Source: Euptelea pleiosperma (Eukaryota; Streptophyta; Magnoliopsida; Ranunculales; Eupteleaceae). From it: a stretch of DNA of 64,000 nucleotides. The DNA is taken from the NCBI GenBank assembly GCA_035048495.1, contig CM068549.1, positions 8,043,822 through 8,107,821 on the forward strand. Reading direction: 5' to 3'. A program made the translations under genes and the position numbers. The notes beneath the pieces are model-generated. The model saw only the letters and a program-made list of their open reading frames with translations. It did no database searches and had not been told where the DNA came from. Each line of letters begins with the position of its first letter. The stretch's first letter is position 1. Of the stretch, positions 1 to 10,698 are shown one piece after another.

Positions 1-239
1 TTGTAATGAAAAGAGTGACAAGTATACAGTTTTTGTTGCTCGGATGACTCGGCAGTTGGATTGAAAGAATTGTACGAGGAATCGATAAAATTTATAAAGG
101 CAAATAGAGTTTTATCTGACAGAGTTAAATGTATTGACTCTGAAAATGAAGCCTTATTGATTGACACTGAAAAATAAAAAGTGTCAATTTTTGATTTAGA
201 ACAAAAGAATAAGTCTTTGTTCAAAAGAAACAGGTCACT
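1..239 (+). pseudogene. Copia (SIRE-like) gag fragment, 5' part
   Basis: Decayed stretch of a Ty1/copia gag upstream of the solo LTR. The three frames hold short Lys/Glu/Leu-rich peptides of the coiled-coil kind found before the zinc knuckle in SIRE-type Gag, but with several stops. The reading continues at 3053 once the solo LTR and one copy of its TSD are removed. The element's own 5' LTR lies left of the window. The assignment rests mainly on the downstream half. Confidence 0.5.
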
Positions 240-690
240 TGATATTCGCTCAAAAGTGCTTATTTTAAGCAATTATCCTTTTAGCGTTATTGCATTCTCC
301 TACGTTAAAATGCTCTATTTATCTACTTTTCTACGTAAGAGTCTCTTTTATTGCGTAGAACACACTTTTCTGGACGAAATGGTATATTTGCATGCATTAA
401 ACACATTTTCGAAAGTCTAGACATGAAGTCATTCTGATAGAGTCTCATTACGCGCTTCTTCTGTCGCAGGAAACCCCGATGGGACAATTCTCGAGACTTA
501 CGAGCCCACATCGATCAGGAAAGCCCATTATCAAAGCTTAAAGAGCCCACATGCTATGACTAGAAGATATGGGCCAAATATGGGCTGAATAAGATAACCA
601 AAAGGCCGACCCAAAGAACGAAGAGAGTAGGAGAGCCAATGACCAAAAGACGGACCAAAGTGTTTAAAGCCACATGAGTCAGCAAGGAAT

Positions 691-767
691 GATAGTCTAC
701 TCTACTGGAGAAGCGTGAGGATGGTCACAGTGAAGACCAGGGTTCCAGACCCTCTGCCAATACTTTT
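691..767 (+). other. tRNA-like Pol III-type block in LTR
   Basis: A 77-bp block with an A-box-like segment (TACTGGAGAAGCG region, about 698-715), a B-box/T-arm hairpin at 739-753 (AGGG, loop TTCCAGA, CCCT) and a TTTT run at 764-767. It lies 451 bp into the LTR, in the sense direction and upstream of the TATA-like box. Acceptor-stem pairing is not evident, so it is tRNA-derived or tRNA-like rather than a functional tRNA gene. Confidence 0.6.
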
Positions 768-1212
768 ATCTCCATTTTCTGATACTTTCTCTCTCATCTC
801 TCCTTATTCTCTCTCTCTCTTCATCTCTCGGTCCTCGAATCTACTGACCTAACCCCAGAACTCCTGCCCATCAGCTCTATCTCATCTCCCTTAGCTTTCT
901 GACCGTTGGATCTTCCATCAGACCGTTGGATCTTCAATCGGACCATTGGATCTCTCTAGATCCGTCGATCTACCAATCTGGGTCCCAATCAAGTCACCAT
1001 CCATCCGATCGCCATCAGACTGTCTATCACATCATCTTGTGAGACGATGGACATCATCAATCCATGTGGGCCAGTAGCCGGGCCCATCATCATCGACCCG
1101 CTGTCCGACCAGTTAGTGGACCCCTTGAATTTCAAAATAATTTTAATTAAATTTTAAAAAATGGGGGGGTCCACTAAATGGGGACATTCCCCAAAGAAAA
1201 GTAGTGTTTTAC

Positions 1213-1245
<33 letters not shown>

Positions 1246-1269
1246 TATTTTTGTTTTATTTAAAAAATT

Positions 1270-1309
1270 CCCTAATTTCCATTAATGGAAACTAGGGAGC
1301 TTTAAAAGG
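1270..1309 (+). promoter_or_regulatory. LTR core promoter: palindrome plus TATA-like box
   Basis: A 28-bp near-perfect palindrome (1270-1297, centred on CATTAATG) lies 3 bp before TTTAAAAGG (1301-1309), the best TATA-like sequence of this LTR. The same arrangement is seen in both LTRs of element A and in D, so it is probably the Pol II start region, placing the U3/R border near 1335. Confidence 0.55.
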
Positions 1310-1469
1310 GGAAGGAGAAGGGTTCTTTGGAACCCTAATCCCCCTCCCATCTCTTCCTCTCTCTCCCAAAACAAATTCCACCACGTTTTCGCCTCTTCTT
1401 CTCCTTCTTTCTCCTTTTCTTCTCCTCTTCTTCTTCCGCTTCTTCTTCATCTTCTTCACCACGTCATTG

Positions 1470-1837
1470 CCGGAGTTGCAGGCTGCAACTCCGGCCGATC
1501 AAGACTCCACCACCAGCAAGAACCAACTGTGCATCCGTTCTCCATCTCGCCACTTCTGGGTCGCCATCTCCACAAGATTGGTCTGAACTAGCGCCTCCAA
1601 AATGCAAGCCGTCAACCTCCTCAACGTTTCCATCCTTCAGCCTATCACCGTTAGCTTCACCATTGAAGCTGTCTCCACCTGTTGCCCAAATCAGTAACAC
1701 ATCACCATAGTTGCTGATGCTTCCCAAGGATTCACTATCTGCTACTCCAACCACCACGTTGCTGCATCTTCTTCTTCACACCCATCGCCACCGGTCATCC
1801 TATTCATCAACCCAAGCTGGAGTTGCAGGTTGCAACT
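1470..1837 (+). repeat. CCGGAGTTGCAG palindromes in LTR
   Basis: Two copies of a short palindromic unit: one about 1470-1495 with arms CCGGAGTTGCAG / CTGCAACTCCGG around a 1-bp spacer, and one about 1817-1838 with one changed base at the outer end. The same unit recurs in four other LTRs of the window. Confidence 0.75.
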
Positions 1838-2150
1838 CCGGTGAACTGTTGCAGCGGCAACCCAACCGTTCTTCACTAGTTTTCATTCACAGCCTCACCC
1901 CACACCAGCTGCTGGCTCTACCAGAACCGTTGGTCCACTACAGGCAGATCTCCATCATCGCCTACAACTCATACACCGGCAAGCTTCATCAAAACGACGT
2001 GCAACTATCCAAGTTGCAGGTCTGCAACGTGAAGTTGTTGCCTCTTCTCCACTGCCGCCCCCATCACACCAAAACCGTCTCTCTCCTCCCCACATCTCTC
2101 TCACTTCATGACCTCAACCATCTCCTCCCATTCTCTTACCGCCCCTTCTA

Positions 2151-2185
<35 letters not shown>
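2151..2185 (+). repeat. Poly-A tract inside the LTR
   Basis: About 33 uninterrupted A residues in the transcribed part of the LTR. Comparable A tracts (sense strand) occur in the LTRs of element B. Their position inside an LTR is unusual; origin unknown. Confidence 0.9.
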
Positions 2186-2187
<2 letters not shown>

Positions 2188-3052
2188 ATATAGGAAAGAA
2201 GAGAAAAGAAGAAGAGAAGAGGAGGAGGGTCTCCTTCTTGCATCACCAGCCACCCACCTCCCATTGCTGCTCCTCCACGATCCACACCACGAACCAGCCA
2301 CCATCGATCTCCATTGCAAATCAGTCCAGCACCATTGTTGCAGCCTCCCCCCTCCACACGGTGCTAGTTCCAACCATGTTCTCCATGGTCCTCTCTCCTA
2401 CTTGCTACCAGCAATCATGCCATGGTTGCTGCCATGCTTTGATTTCCATCTCTCTTGCGATCGGATAGGTGCAATGGTAAGTTTCATACTCTCTCTCTCT
2501 CTCTAGTCAACCCTTTTCTCTCTCTAGAATTAATTTTTTTTCTCCTATTCTTAATTTCTCTCTCTAGGTTTCGATTAAGCTTTCCCTTAATTCATCTCTC
2601 TCTCCATCCATTTCTCTCTCTAAAAATCCCTTTTATTTTCTCTCTCTAAAATCTCCCTCTCTAATTAGTTTTTTTTTTTAATCAGCTATACTTGAATCTC
2701 GATTATATGCATTGTAGACAATTTTGATTTAATAAAGAATTTTGATTATGAGTTATGTTTGGATTATTAAGTTCTCATTCCTATTTTGATCAATATTGTT
2801 AATGTGCACAGTTCTGTTAAAAATCCAATCAAGATCATTTTAAATCTCACCCCACCATTCTAGCAATTTCTGTGTTCAAATGTGTTCTTATTTGTGCTGA
2901 TCCGACTAATCCTGAGTGAGGATCGACATCCGACACGAGCCACTGTACAACCCTGTGATTTTTACAGGATTTGAGTGAACAAAGAAGCAGATTCTAAAAA
3001 TGTGTTGAGATTAGGGTTTCCGATTCAACGACACGGAAAAATCCTACTTTCA

Positions 3053-3691
3053 TCACTAGAATGTGAATTTCAAACTTGTACGACACACAAGGAATCCCTT
3101 GAGAATGAGCTTCTTAAAACTAAATGTGATGTGCTAGGATTCTTGTCAAGCTCTGCAAAGCTTGATGAGATTTTACGAGTGGAAAAAGTCTATGGAGATA
3201 AATATGGTTTGAGTTACAAACCCAATCAAGACAAAGCGTCTACTTCCAAGATGTTTTTTGTTAAAGCTAAAGCAATCCCCACTCAAATCATTGATCCTGT
3301 CAAAATTGCCAAAAGCAATCACCCTTGTGTGTAGTGCAAAAATTTGGGTCATTTGATCAGAGACAGTCATAAACTGAGAAGAGAACACCAAAATTTCTTT
3401 AAAAAGGTGAACTCGACTTAGAATGTGAAGAGTCAAAAACTTCCTATGAAGACACATTATGAGCTAAATAAATTGGATGTGCTGTCTAGGAAGATAAAAG
3501 ACCTTATGGAAAGGTCTAGAGTGTTGATCAAAGAGATTGAGTCTCTTGAGAAAGTTAGATATCCTCAGAGTTTTATAACTCAAAAGAGAAGTGATCCTAA
3601 GAGAAATGTCCAACCCACTAAAATCACATCTGTATGGGTTAGAAAGGATTCTCTAAGGAGAAATGTTCTGAATTGTTCTATCTCTGAACAA
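3053..3691 (+). pseudogene. Copia (SIRE-like) gag, 3' part with broken zinc knuckle
   Basis: Continues the fragment at 1-239 after the solo LTR. It shows the order typical of the C-terminal half of SIRE-type Gag: a helical Leu/Glu/Lys-rich stretch, a KLDEIL...YGDKYGLSYKP segment (the conserved 'GLGYK' region), FFVKA, then a CCHC-like knuckle CxxCKNLGHLIRDxxxL (about 3329-3375) followed by a basic tail and a WVRKD motif. In-frame stops interrupt it at 3332-3334 and 3419-3421. The first Cys of the knuckle is kept, but a stop sits between the two N-terminal Cys and the last Cys is Ser. No copia protease, integrase or RT follows before 9 kb. Confidence 0.7.
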
Positions 3692-5125
3692 TGAGCTATT
3701 CATTCCTTCTTGATTTCCATTCTTATTCTATGTGGATGAATATTTTTTGTTTTCTTTACTTTTTATTTTGTTTTGATTTGTTTTTAAAGAATAAAAATTA
3801 AAAATTTTCAAAAAATCAAAAGATCCGGTGTTAAGAAGAATGTTAAAGTTGTTAATTATTGTAAATTTTGATGCGCAGTAATTTTGAGAACATTCATAAA
3901 ACCAGGACTTAACATTGTTGGTAAAGTTTTGCTAATCTCAGTATTATATCTTTTGATTATTATGATTGGTCAACTTTATTAGTTTGCATTAGGTGATTAT
4001 TGATATAGTATATCCGATATATCTTCACATGCACACTTACTATTACTGGTGGGTGCGGATCTGATAGAGGTGAGAGATCTTGTATTATTGAAATTAGGAA
4101 TAAACCTCTACTAACTCTAACTTCAAGTTAGTAGTGTTCCTACCTTCAGTAGATTTTGAAACTTCAATATAATCAATTGTTGGCTTCCCAATGTGAGAGT
4201 TCACATGTAAGAAAGAGCTACCTCCAAAAATTAGAGTGAAAGCCGTCTATATGGCCTTGTTTGAAATTGAAGTCTGAGTCTTATTGGTACAGAAAATGGC
4301 TACTTACAGGGAGTGAAAGTTACCACATTTAAAAAAAAGTAAAAAATAATCAATTTGCTAGAAAAATTTTTATCCATTAGCAAATACACTTATACAAGAG
4401 CGTATGTGAGAACCCAATGAGCTCTAATGAGGATTTTATGGTCAGATACAAGATACCTCTAGATTCTAATTTTATGAGAAATTATTACTGAAATTTATCC
4501 TGTTCCACAATTAAAATCAGATCACTTACACTTGATGATATTACTGTTGATATTTGAATCTATGATTACTAGTGGTTTGTGACTTACACTAAATTCTAAA
4601 GAGTTGATATTATTGATGAAACAAAATTGAAATAATGTGTTTAGTTAATTTTTCTAAATAACTCAATTTTAGTGCCTATCAAGATGGATTCATGAATTGA
4701 AATTTAGCATTTTCTGAATATTATTATCTTGATTTATCATCTTTTCTTGAGTTATTTCAAAAATGGTATTTGATGTGAAAAATTTTGAAAGAGGACTAAG
4801 AAAATTAGCCTATAATTTAAAAATTTTAATGAAATTTTTTTTTGCCTAAGTCCAAATCAATCGAACTACACAGACCAATCGATCGGATTTTCTCCAATCG
4901 ATTAGCCACTTAACCCAATCAATTGGACAACGTGAATCTCGTTTTTATAAATCCCAAAATAGGTCATTTTTCACTCCAATCGATCCCTTCGCCTCTCAAA
5001 CTTCTCCCAATCGATCGTGAGTGCTCGATCTACTATTCAACAAGCTTTTTGTGGTGAGTTGCTCCATATTTCTCAAGTTTCTCAGTTCAGCCTCTTCATT
5101 GTTTTTGTGAACTATTTGGTACAAA
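3692..5125. other. AT-rich noncoding stretch with AATCGATT motifs
   Basis: No credible ORF. The last ~270 bp (4853-5030) contains repeated CCAATCGATT-type palindromic motifs and a TATAAAT box (about 4955), then the accessory ORF starts. The motif resembles the palindromes in the copia-type LTR sequence near 42.5 kb, suggesting an LTR- or promoter-like origin. Confidence 0.4.
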
Positions 5126-6509
5126 ATGGAGTTTTTCAGGTATTTGCTTCCATTTTTTGTTATTATGGCAGACAATCCCAGACGTTGGAGGACCATTATT
5201 GGCTTCGACGATGAGAGCGATGATGATGAACCTCTTATGCTTAGGGGTCAATCTCGTGCCAAACGAGGAGGAAGACCCGCCACTTTTAGACATCCTGAGA
5301 GAGGAGAATCATCTAGAGGAATGAAAAGAGCTCGATCTCGAAGACGATCTAGTCCTACAGAGATTCCTGAGGTTAGTGTGCCTATTTCTCCTTTTCTGTC
5401 TCCTTCAGCTAGGGAGAGATTTGAGTATTTTAATATTCGTAAATTTACTACTGAGTGAGTAGTTGAGTTTGGTTCCATCATGGGATCCTTTGTTCATTCC
5501 ATTTTTACTACTAGGCAGTGGATTCCTGTTATGAGCCTGAACATGTTATACTATCCTGTTTTGGTCAAACTTTTCTATGCCGACATGCATTCCATTCAGT
5601 GTGATGACAAGAATCAATTATCGTTTGAGACTTATGTCTTTAGGGCTCACTTGACTATTACCCTCGATTTGATTTCTACCTTGTTGAGCATTCCTCATCG
5701 TACTGCTCCTCTTGAGTATCTTCCTAGGACTAAAGAGTTGACGACTGACAGAGTTCTCTTGACTGAGACTCTCACTAGTCAAACCTTAGATTGGAGATCG
5801 TATATTACTCTTACATCTCTTCTGTCTGATTATCGCTTGTTGCACCTGATTTCTGGGTACAACATTGATCCACTTGGCCATGGGGCATAGGTGAACATTG
5901 ATCGTCTTCAATTGCTATATCATCTTGGTTATAGTTTTGTCATTGACCTTCCTAGATTCATGTTTAGGGACATGGCCAGAGCTAGAAGCAATCTGGCTAA
6001 TCATCCCCATCTTCCCTTTCCTCTTCTTGTGAGTTCTATTCTTCTACATCTTGATGTTCCTATCTCACCATCGGAGGATGTGTGTGCACCCATGGGACCC
6101 ATTGGACCCTCTACTATCTGTAAGAGTATGTCCCAGGTCCGTCGGGCCACTGATGGCCCTCTTGGTTTTGAGGATATCTTTGATGATGACTTGGGAGATG
6201 ATACAGAGCAGGGAGCGCAGCATGCAGATATAGAGATGCAGCCTCCTTACATGCATGCGCCTTATACATTAGAGTCTCTTCATCATCAGATGATTGGATT
6301 TGATCAGCAGCTCAGCTCGCATGAGGAGCGGACGTCATAGAGCTTCCGTTGGTTGGAGGAGAGACAGGATGCTGGTTTCGATCGGATGACTGGCACATTG
6401 ATGGACATGCAATGATACATGGAGCATCAATTCACTATGATGGGATTCAGGCAGCATCCATCATTTCTTACTCTGGACCAGCATGATGGTATTGGACCAT
6501 CTTCTTAGT
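5126..6509 (+). pseudogene. Decayed retroelement accessory ORF (plant-transposon-protein type)
   Basis: A single frame runs from 5126 to the TAG at 6507-6509 with no visible frameshift, broken by four stops: TGA 5456, TAG 5888, TAG 6338, TGA 6413. The product starts with a short hydrophobic stretch, then an acidic DESDDDE patch and an Arg-rich patch; the middle (about residues 120-250) has the pattern of the 'putative plant transposon protein' domain of plant retroelement ORFs, and the tail is acidic then Gln/Met-rich. A start at the internal ATG near 5165 (MADNPRRW...) is the likelier original start. The domain call is from memory of the family pattern. It lies between a SIRE-like gag and a Tat-like fragment, so which element it came from is not settled. 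Confidence 0.5.
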
Positions 6510-6789
6510 CTTGTAGGGAGAGACTTTGCTTGAGTTATCTTTATTTATTTCTTTTAGATCGTTGTACATAGATAAACTCATTTGCTCTGTGGTTATACTC
6601 TGTATTATTTTCTTGCTGATTTGTCCCAAAGTATAAACCTTATTATCTTATTATATGACATGGTACTATCTTATTATATGACTCAGGCTCTTTTGAGGGA
6701 GCCTTTGCCGGTGCCTTGTCAGGGACAACCTTTTGCTTGCCTTTTGCCGATCTGCTTGATTCACTAGATTTCTTTACCTCGTGAACCAA
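6510..6789. other. Short noncoding stretch
   Basis: No recognisable gene or repeat. The border between the accessory-ORF element and the Tat-like fragment lies in or near it. Confidence 0.4.
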
Positions 6790-6810
6790 TACGATTGCCC
6801 CGTGGCTATG

Positions 6811-7866
6811 CTAGAGGGTGTCATCTTCGAGTTTCGAGTACTTTTCAACTCGTAGAAACATCGCCTCCACGTCGACAGGTATGTTCTTGGTTAGAGATGT
6901 GTATAACCCAGAACCCATAGAAAGTGCTTTTTGGAAAGTTGTGTTTGCATGCTTATCATCGCAGTCCTCCACCATGGTCATGAGACCACGAAATCTCTTA
7001 GTGAAATCCCAAAGTGTCTCCTTCTGACAGCAACGAATGTTGAATAGCACATCAACACCGTTCTTGTGCAATTGGTAGCACAAATACCGGGAGACGAATA
7101 GAGTGCTCAACTCAGTGAAGTCGGCGATGGTTCGAGGAGCTAACTAATTAAACTAGATGAGGGTGTCGTCGCTAAGAGTGGACATGAACATTTGGCATAG
7201 AAGTTCATTGTGGAACTCCCACATTGTCATCGCCTTTAAAAAATGAAGGATATGGTTCACGGGATCTGTAATTCCCGTGAAGATAGAAAAATAGGGTAAG
7301 AAAAAGATTTGGGAGCTTGGTACCTCTAGATATTCTCTGTGAATGGAGAATCCCGGGGAGCTCTGGTTGTTATGGCTGTCATCTTGTCAGCCAGTGTTTC
7401 ATTCTTGCCCATCATCTCGGCCACCAGATCTGCTATCTGTCTTCTGGTTTCCGCCTGAATATGATCTGAGCTCTGTTGATAAGAGACTCAGGTCTGATTA
7501 ACGCCGCCGAAATGTTTGAATTTTGGCGTTTGCTTCATGGATTCCTCATATCTGATTCTTCGGAATCAAATTCAATGATTGGGGCCTCCGAGACCCTTCT
7601 TCTTTTGTCTCTGATATTCGCGGAGATATGATTGTCGACCGGTTGAATTTCCAATCGGCGTTTTAGTTCGTTATTTTCTTCTTGCAGCCTAGAGATCTGT
7701 TGCCTTTGGTTTTCACTCTCCTTAGCCTTTCTCTTCTCAGTGATTGCAACACTGAGATCAGTATGAGGACTTCATCCTTTTTTGTCTCGTAGATTCGTTC
7801 TTCTAGTATCCACATCATTGTCTAGAGTCGAATTTCTCTTTGATGCTGAAAACTTCTAATCGCTTC
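6811..7866 (-). pseudogene. Tat-like Ty3/gypsy leader and gag fragment
   Basis: On the minus strand the primer-site region at 7866-7881 is followed by a degenerate leader/N-terminal gag, then a readable capsid fragment (7110-6811). This has the retrotransposon Gag pattern: an ELSTLFVSRY stretch, 'QKETLWDFTKRF', a helix with 'FQKAL', and 'VEAMFLRVEKY'. It is cut off at about 6800, so protease, RT and integrase are missing. Similarity to Tat/Ogre-group Gag is by motif order and not by a search. Confidence 0.6.
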
Positions 7867-7881
7867 CCACAGATGGCGCCA
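7866..7881 (-). other. Primer-binding site of Tat-like element
   Basis: The minus strand reads TGGCGCCATCTGTGGG starting about 5 bp after the LTR end. A TGGCGCC start is typical for a tRNA 3'-end primer site (complement of ...GGCGCCA). Confidence 0.65.
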
Positions 7882-7886
7882 AAAGA

Positions 7887-9002
7887 TGTGGGGGAAAAAT
7901 ATTCGATCTAACCCACACAATCTTTGAGGTTAAAATGACTCGTATCTCGAGGTAGATGTTCCAGGTGGCAAGAATCTAGAGCTTCAAGGTCTGGATGATT
8001 CCTCGCATTGATTACTGTGATAATACTCCTCAGGGACATCGGTGGTGCACCTGTTGACAACATTCTGACTCTCAAGTCAGCATTTAGTGTTTTTCTCTGA
8101 TTAATACTTTATATAGAAAATATGAGAAGGTCAGAGGAGGGTAGATATCGTATATGGGATGCAAGGTTCAGATCCCCTCTCTAATTCAAGTCGTAATCTA
8201 CTTATAGAGTTGGAAATGGCATGACTCATGCCCCACATGTCCACTTCTCTTTAGTTAGATCCAATCTAAGAAGATTCTGTTATAAGACAACATCTTCTTG
8301 TTATATCTGAAAGGACTGAGGTGACAACCTACATGGCAGATATTTGATGGAAAGTGGCGGGAGTTGATGAAGTGATCAAATTTGTCACCACATGGCAATC
8401 ATATAGTAGATAAATAGGTGATTGATCTACTGGTTGGGATACTTATCTGTTTGTAGATTCTGTTGTTGTTACTTGTTGGGTAATGGTAGAATGCCATGTC
8501 CGCCAAATATCATGGCATTTGCCGGGGAAGGGTTGAATACCTTAACCACCAAGTATATGAAGGACTTGTCAGGAAATAGTGGACTTCCATGACCGCTAAA
8601 TCCTGTGGAACTTGCCGGGAATGGTTAATTGCCTTAAACACCAAGTATAATATTGAATTTGCCGGGAAGGGTTGATTGCCTTAGCCGCCAAGTATAATGA
8701 AGGACTTGTCGGGAAATGGTGAACTTCCAAAACTGCTAAATCCAGTCAACCGGGGAGGGTTGATTGCCTTTATGATGAATTTATTGTGTTATATGAATGC
8801 ATTCCCTTACTAACTGGTCCCAACTTGAATTCTCCCCGTATGTTGGTCGGCACGTGTACCTTTCTTATGTGCTCGATGTTTATTGAAATGACCTCGATAA
8901 TTGTCCCTATAAATGCCTTCGGCTTATTTAATCAGGAGTGCTTCGAGGTGCCAGGTGTCAACTGTTCGTATTCCATGTGTATGGTTACAATGACACTTGT
9001 CA
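7887..9002 (-). mobile_element. Tat-like LTR (5' LTR of truncated element)
   Basis: About 1.1 kb on the minus strand between a TGACAAGTGT start (9002) and ...CCCACA end (7887), next to the primer site. The right border is supported because copia RNase H coding sequence resumes directly after it. No second LTR or matching TSD is visible on the left, so the element is truncated. Confidence 0.55.
8505..8775 (-). repeat. Degenerate tandem repeats in Tat-like LTR
   Basis: The phrases GCCGGGAAGGGTTGA...GCC and CTTGTCGGGAAATGG...AACTTCC alternate three to four times with variants over ~270 bp, giving unit lengths near 50 and 130 bp. Confidence 0.65.
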
Positions 9003-9011
9003 AACTTTGAT

Positions 9012-9473
9012 TGGCTGGAAAATACGGTACCCACAGGTACCATGAGTTATAGTCTTCATTATAAAGATTCGAACTATTATTGAGGGTTACAGTAATATGA
9101 CATGGAACTCAAATATGAAGGAATCCAAACTAGTAATAGCATTGAATTCGCCTTGGGAGGTGAAGTGATTTCGTGGAATCAGAGAGCTAGATTTGCATTA
9201 CTCACTTTACCATGGAGTCTGAGTTTATTATATTGTCTTTTGTTGGAAAAAAGAGTAGCTTAGAAATGTATTGATATATATCGATACAGAGCAAACCAAT
9301 GTAAGCCTTGACTATATATTGTGATAATAGGGCTGTCATGCCGAGAGCTTGTAGTGAGTGTTATAATAGAAAATTGAGAAACTTCATCTATAACATAATC
9401 ATGTGAAAGGAATCTTAACTGATGGAGTAATATTCATATAATATGTAAAATCAAAAACCAATTTGATAGATCC
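9012..9473 (+). pseudogene. Copia (Tork-like) RNase H, 5' part
   Basis: Degenerate C-terminal pol of a Ty1/copia element. Recognisable pieces in order are GTMSYSLHYK, EGYSNMTWNSNMKESK, a FALGGEVISW segment, TMESEF, a YCDNRAV segment and KIKNQFD/KSKTNLIDP near the end. These match the copia RNase H pattern ending KSKDNLADPLTKGL, seen in Tork-like lineages and not in SIRE. There are frameshifts and stops. The sequence is split by element A and resumes at 22641. Confidence 0.7.
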
Positions 9474-9910
9474 TGATATTCGCTTAAAAGTGCATATTTT
9501 CCACTGTTATCTTCTAAGCGTTATCACACTCTCCTACGTAAAACTGCTCTAATTATCCACTTTTCTATGTAAGAGTCTATTTCATTGCGTAGAAAACACT
9601 TTTTTGGATGAAATGGTATATTTGCATGCATTAAACGCATTTTTGGAAGTCTAGGTATAAAGACGTTATGATCAAGTCTCATTACGTGCTTTTCTCACGC
9701 AGAAAACTCGATCGGGCTATTCTCGAGACTTGCGAGCCCCACGATCAATCACAGAAGCCTAATATCAAAGCTTGAAGAGCCACAGGCTATGACTAGAAAA
9801 TATGGGCTGAATAAGAGGACCAAAAAGCCGACCCAAAGAACGAAGAGAGCAGGAGAGCCAATGACCAAAGACGGACCAAAGCGTTTAAAGACACATGAGT
9901 CAACAAGGAT

Positions 9911-9987
9911 GATGGTCTACTCTACTGGAGAAGTGTGAGGATGGTCACAGTGAAGACCAGGGTTCCAGACCCTCTGCCAATACTTTT
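9911..9987 (+). other. tRNA-like Pol III-type block in LTR
   Basis: Same 77-bp block as at 691-767. The T-arm hairpin is AGGG/TTCCAGA/CCCT at 9959-9973, with a TTTT run at 9984-9987. It starts 437 bp into the LTR. Confidence 0.6.
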
Positions 9988-10488
9988 ATCTCCATTTTCT
10001 GATATTTTCTCTCTCCTCCCCCTAATTTTTTATCTCATCTCTCCTTATTCTCTCTCTCTTCATCTCTCGGTCCTCGGATCTATTGACCTAACCCCAGAAC
10101 TCTTGCCCGTTGGCTCTGGCCCATCTCCCTAAGCTATCGGACCTTTGGATCTTCCATCGGACCGTTGGATCGTTCATCAGACCGTCGGATCTCTCTAAAT
10201 CCATCGACCGGCCAATCTGGATCCTGATCAAGTCATCTTCAGTCTGACCATCAGATTGTCTGTCACATCATCTTGTGAGACGATGGACATCATCAATCCA
10301 TGTGGGCCAGTAGCCGGGCCCATCATCATCGACCCGCTGTTCGACCATTTAGTGGACCCCGTGAATTTCAAAATAATTTAAATTAAATTTTAAAAAAAGG
10401 GGGGTCCACTAAATGGGGAAATTCCCCAAAGAAAAGTAAGGTTTTACTTTAAAATATATATATATATATATATTTTATTTCAAAAATT

Positions 10489-10528
10489 CCCTAATTTCCA
10501 TTAATGGAAACTAGGGAGCTTTAAAAGG
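10489..10528 (+). promoter_or_regulatory. LTR palindrome plus TATA-like box
   Basis: The 28-bp palindrome at 10489-10516 is followed by TTTAAAAGG at 10520-10528, as in the solo LTR at 1270. Confidence 0.55.
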
Positions 10529-10698
10529 GGAAGAGAAGGGTTCGTTGGAACCCTAATCCCCCTCCCATCTCTTTCTCTCATTCTCCAAAATTGTTCCCGA
10601 CGTTTTCCTCTCCTCCTTCTCTTTCTTTTTCTTCTTTTCTTCTTCTTCTTCTTCTTCTTCTTCTTCTTCTTCTTCTCCTTCTTTTTATTTTCTTGTAT

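Larger units (their letters stand above)
240..3052 (+). mobile_element. Athila-type solo LTR
   Basis: A 2813-bp LTR starting TGATATTCGC and ending CCTACTTTCA (TG...CA), flanked by the perfect 5-bp duplication TCACT at 235-239 and 3053-3057. No internal region follows, so it is a solo LTR left by recombination between the two LTRs of an element. Its first ~250 bp and last ~170 bp match the other Athila-type LTRs in the window. The middle carries a tRNA-like block (691-767), a palindrome and TATA-like box (1270-1309), CCGGAGTTGCAG palindromes, a poly-A run and repeated TCTCTCTCTA motifs. Open frames inside (for example 1711-2193) are low complexity and not credible genes. Confidence 0.95.

Noticed and set aside
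691..767. Genuine functional tRNA genes in the LTRs
   Set aside because: D- and T-arm-like parts and promoter boxes are present, but acceptor and anticodon stems do not pair and position 33 is not T in the best copy; recorded as tRNA-like.
1711..2193. 160-codon frame in the solo LTR, and similar frames at 10591-11112, 11258-11899, 12808-13311 and 12873-13502
   Set aside because: They lie inside LTRs, overlap one another in several frames, are rich in Pro/Ser/Leu/His from TC-rich repeats and include the palindrome translated as AGVAG/CNSG. No family pattern.
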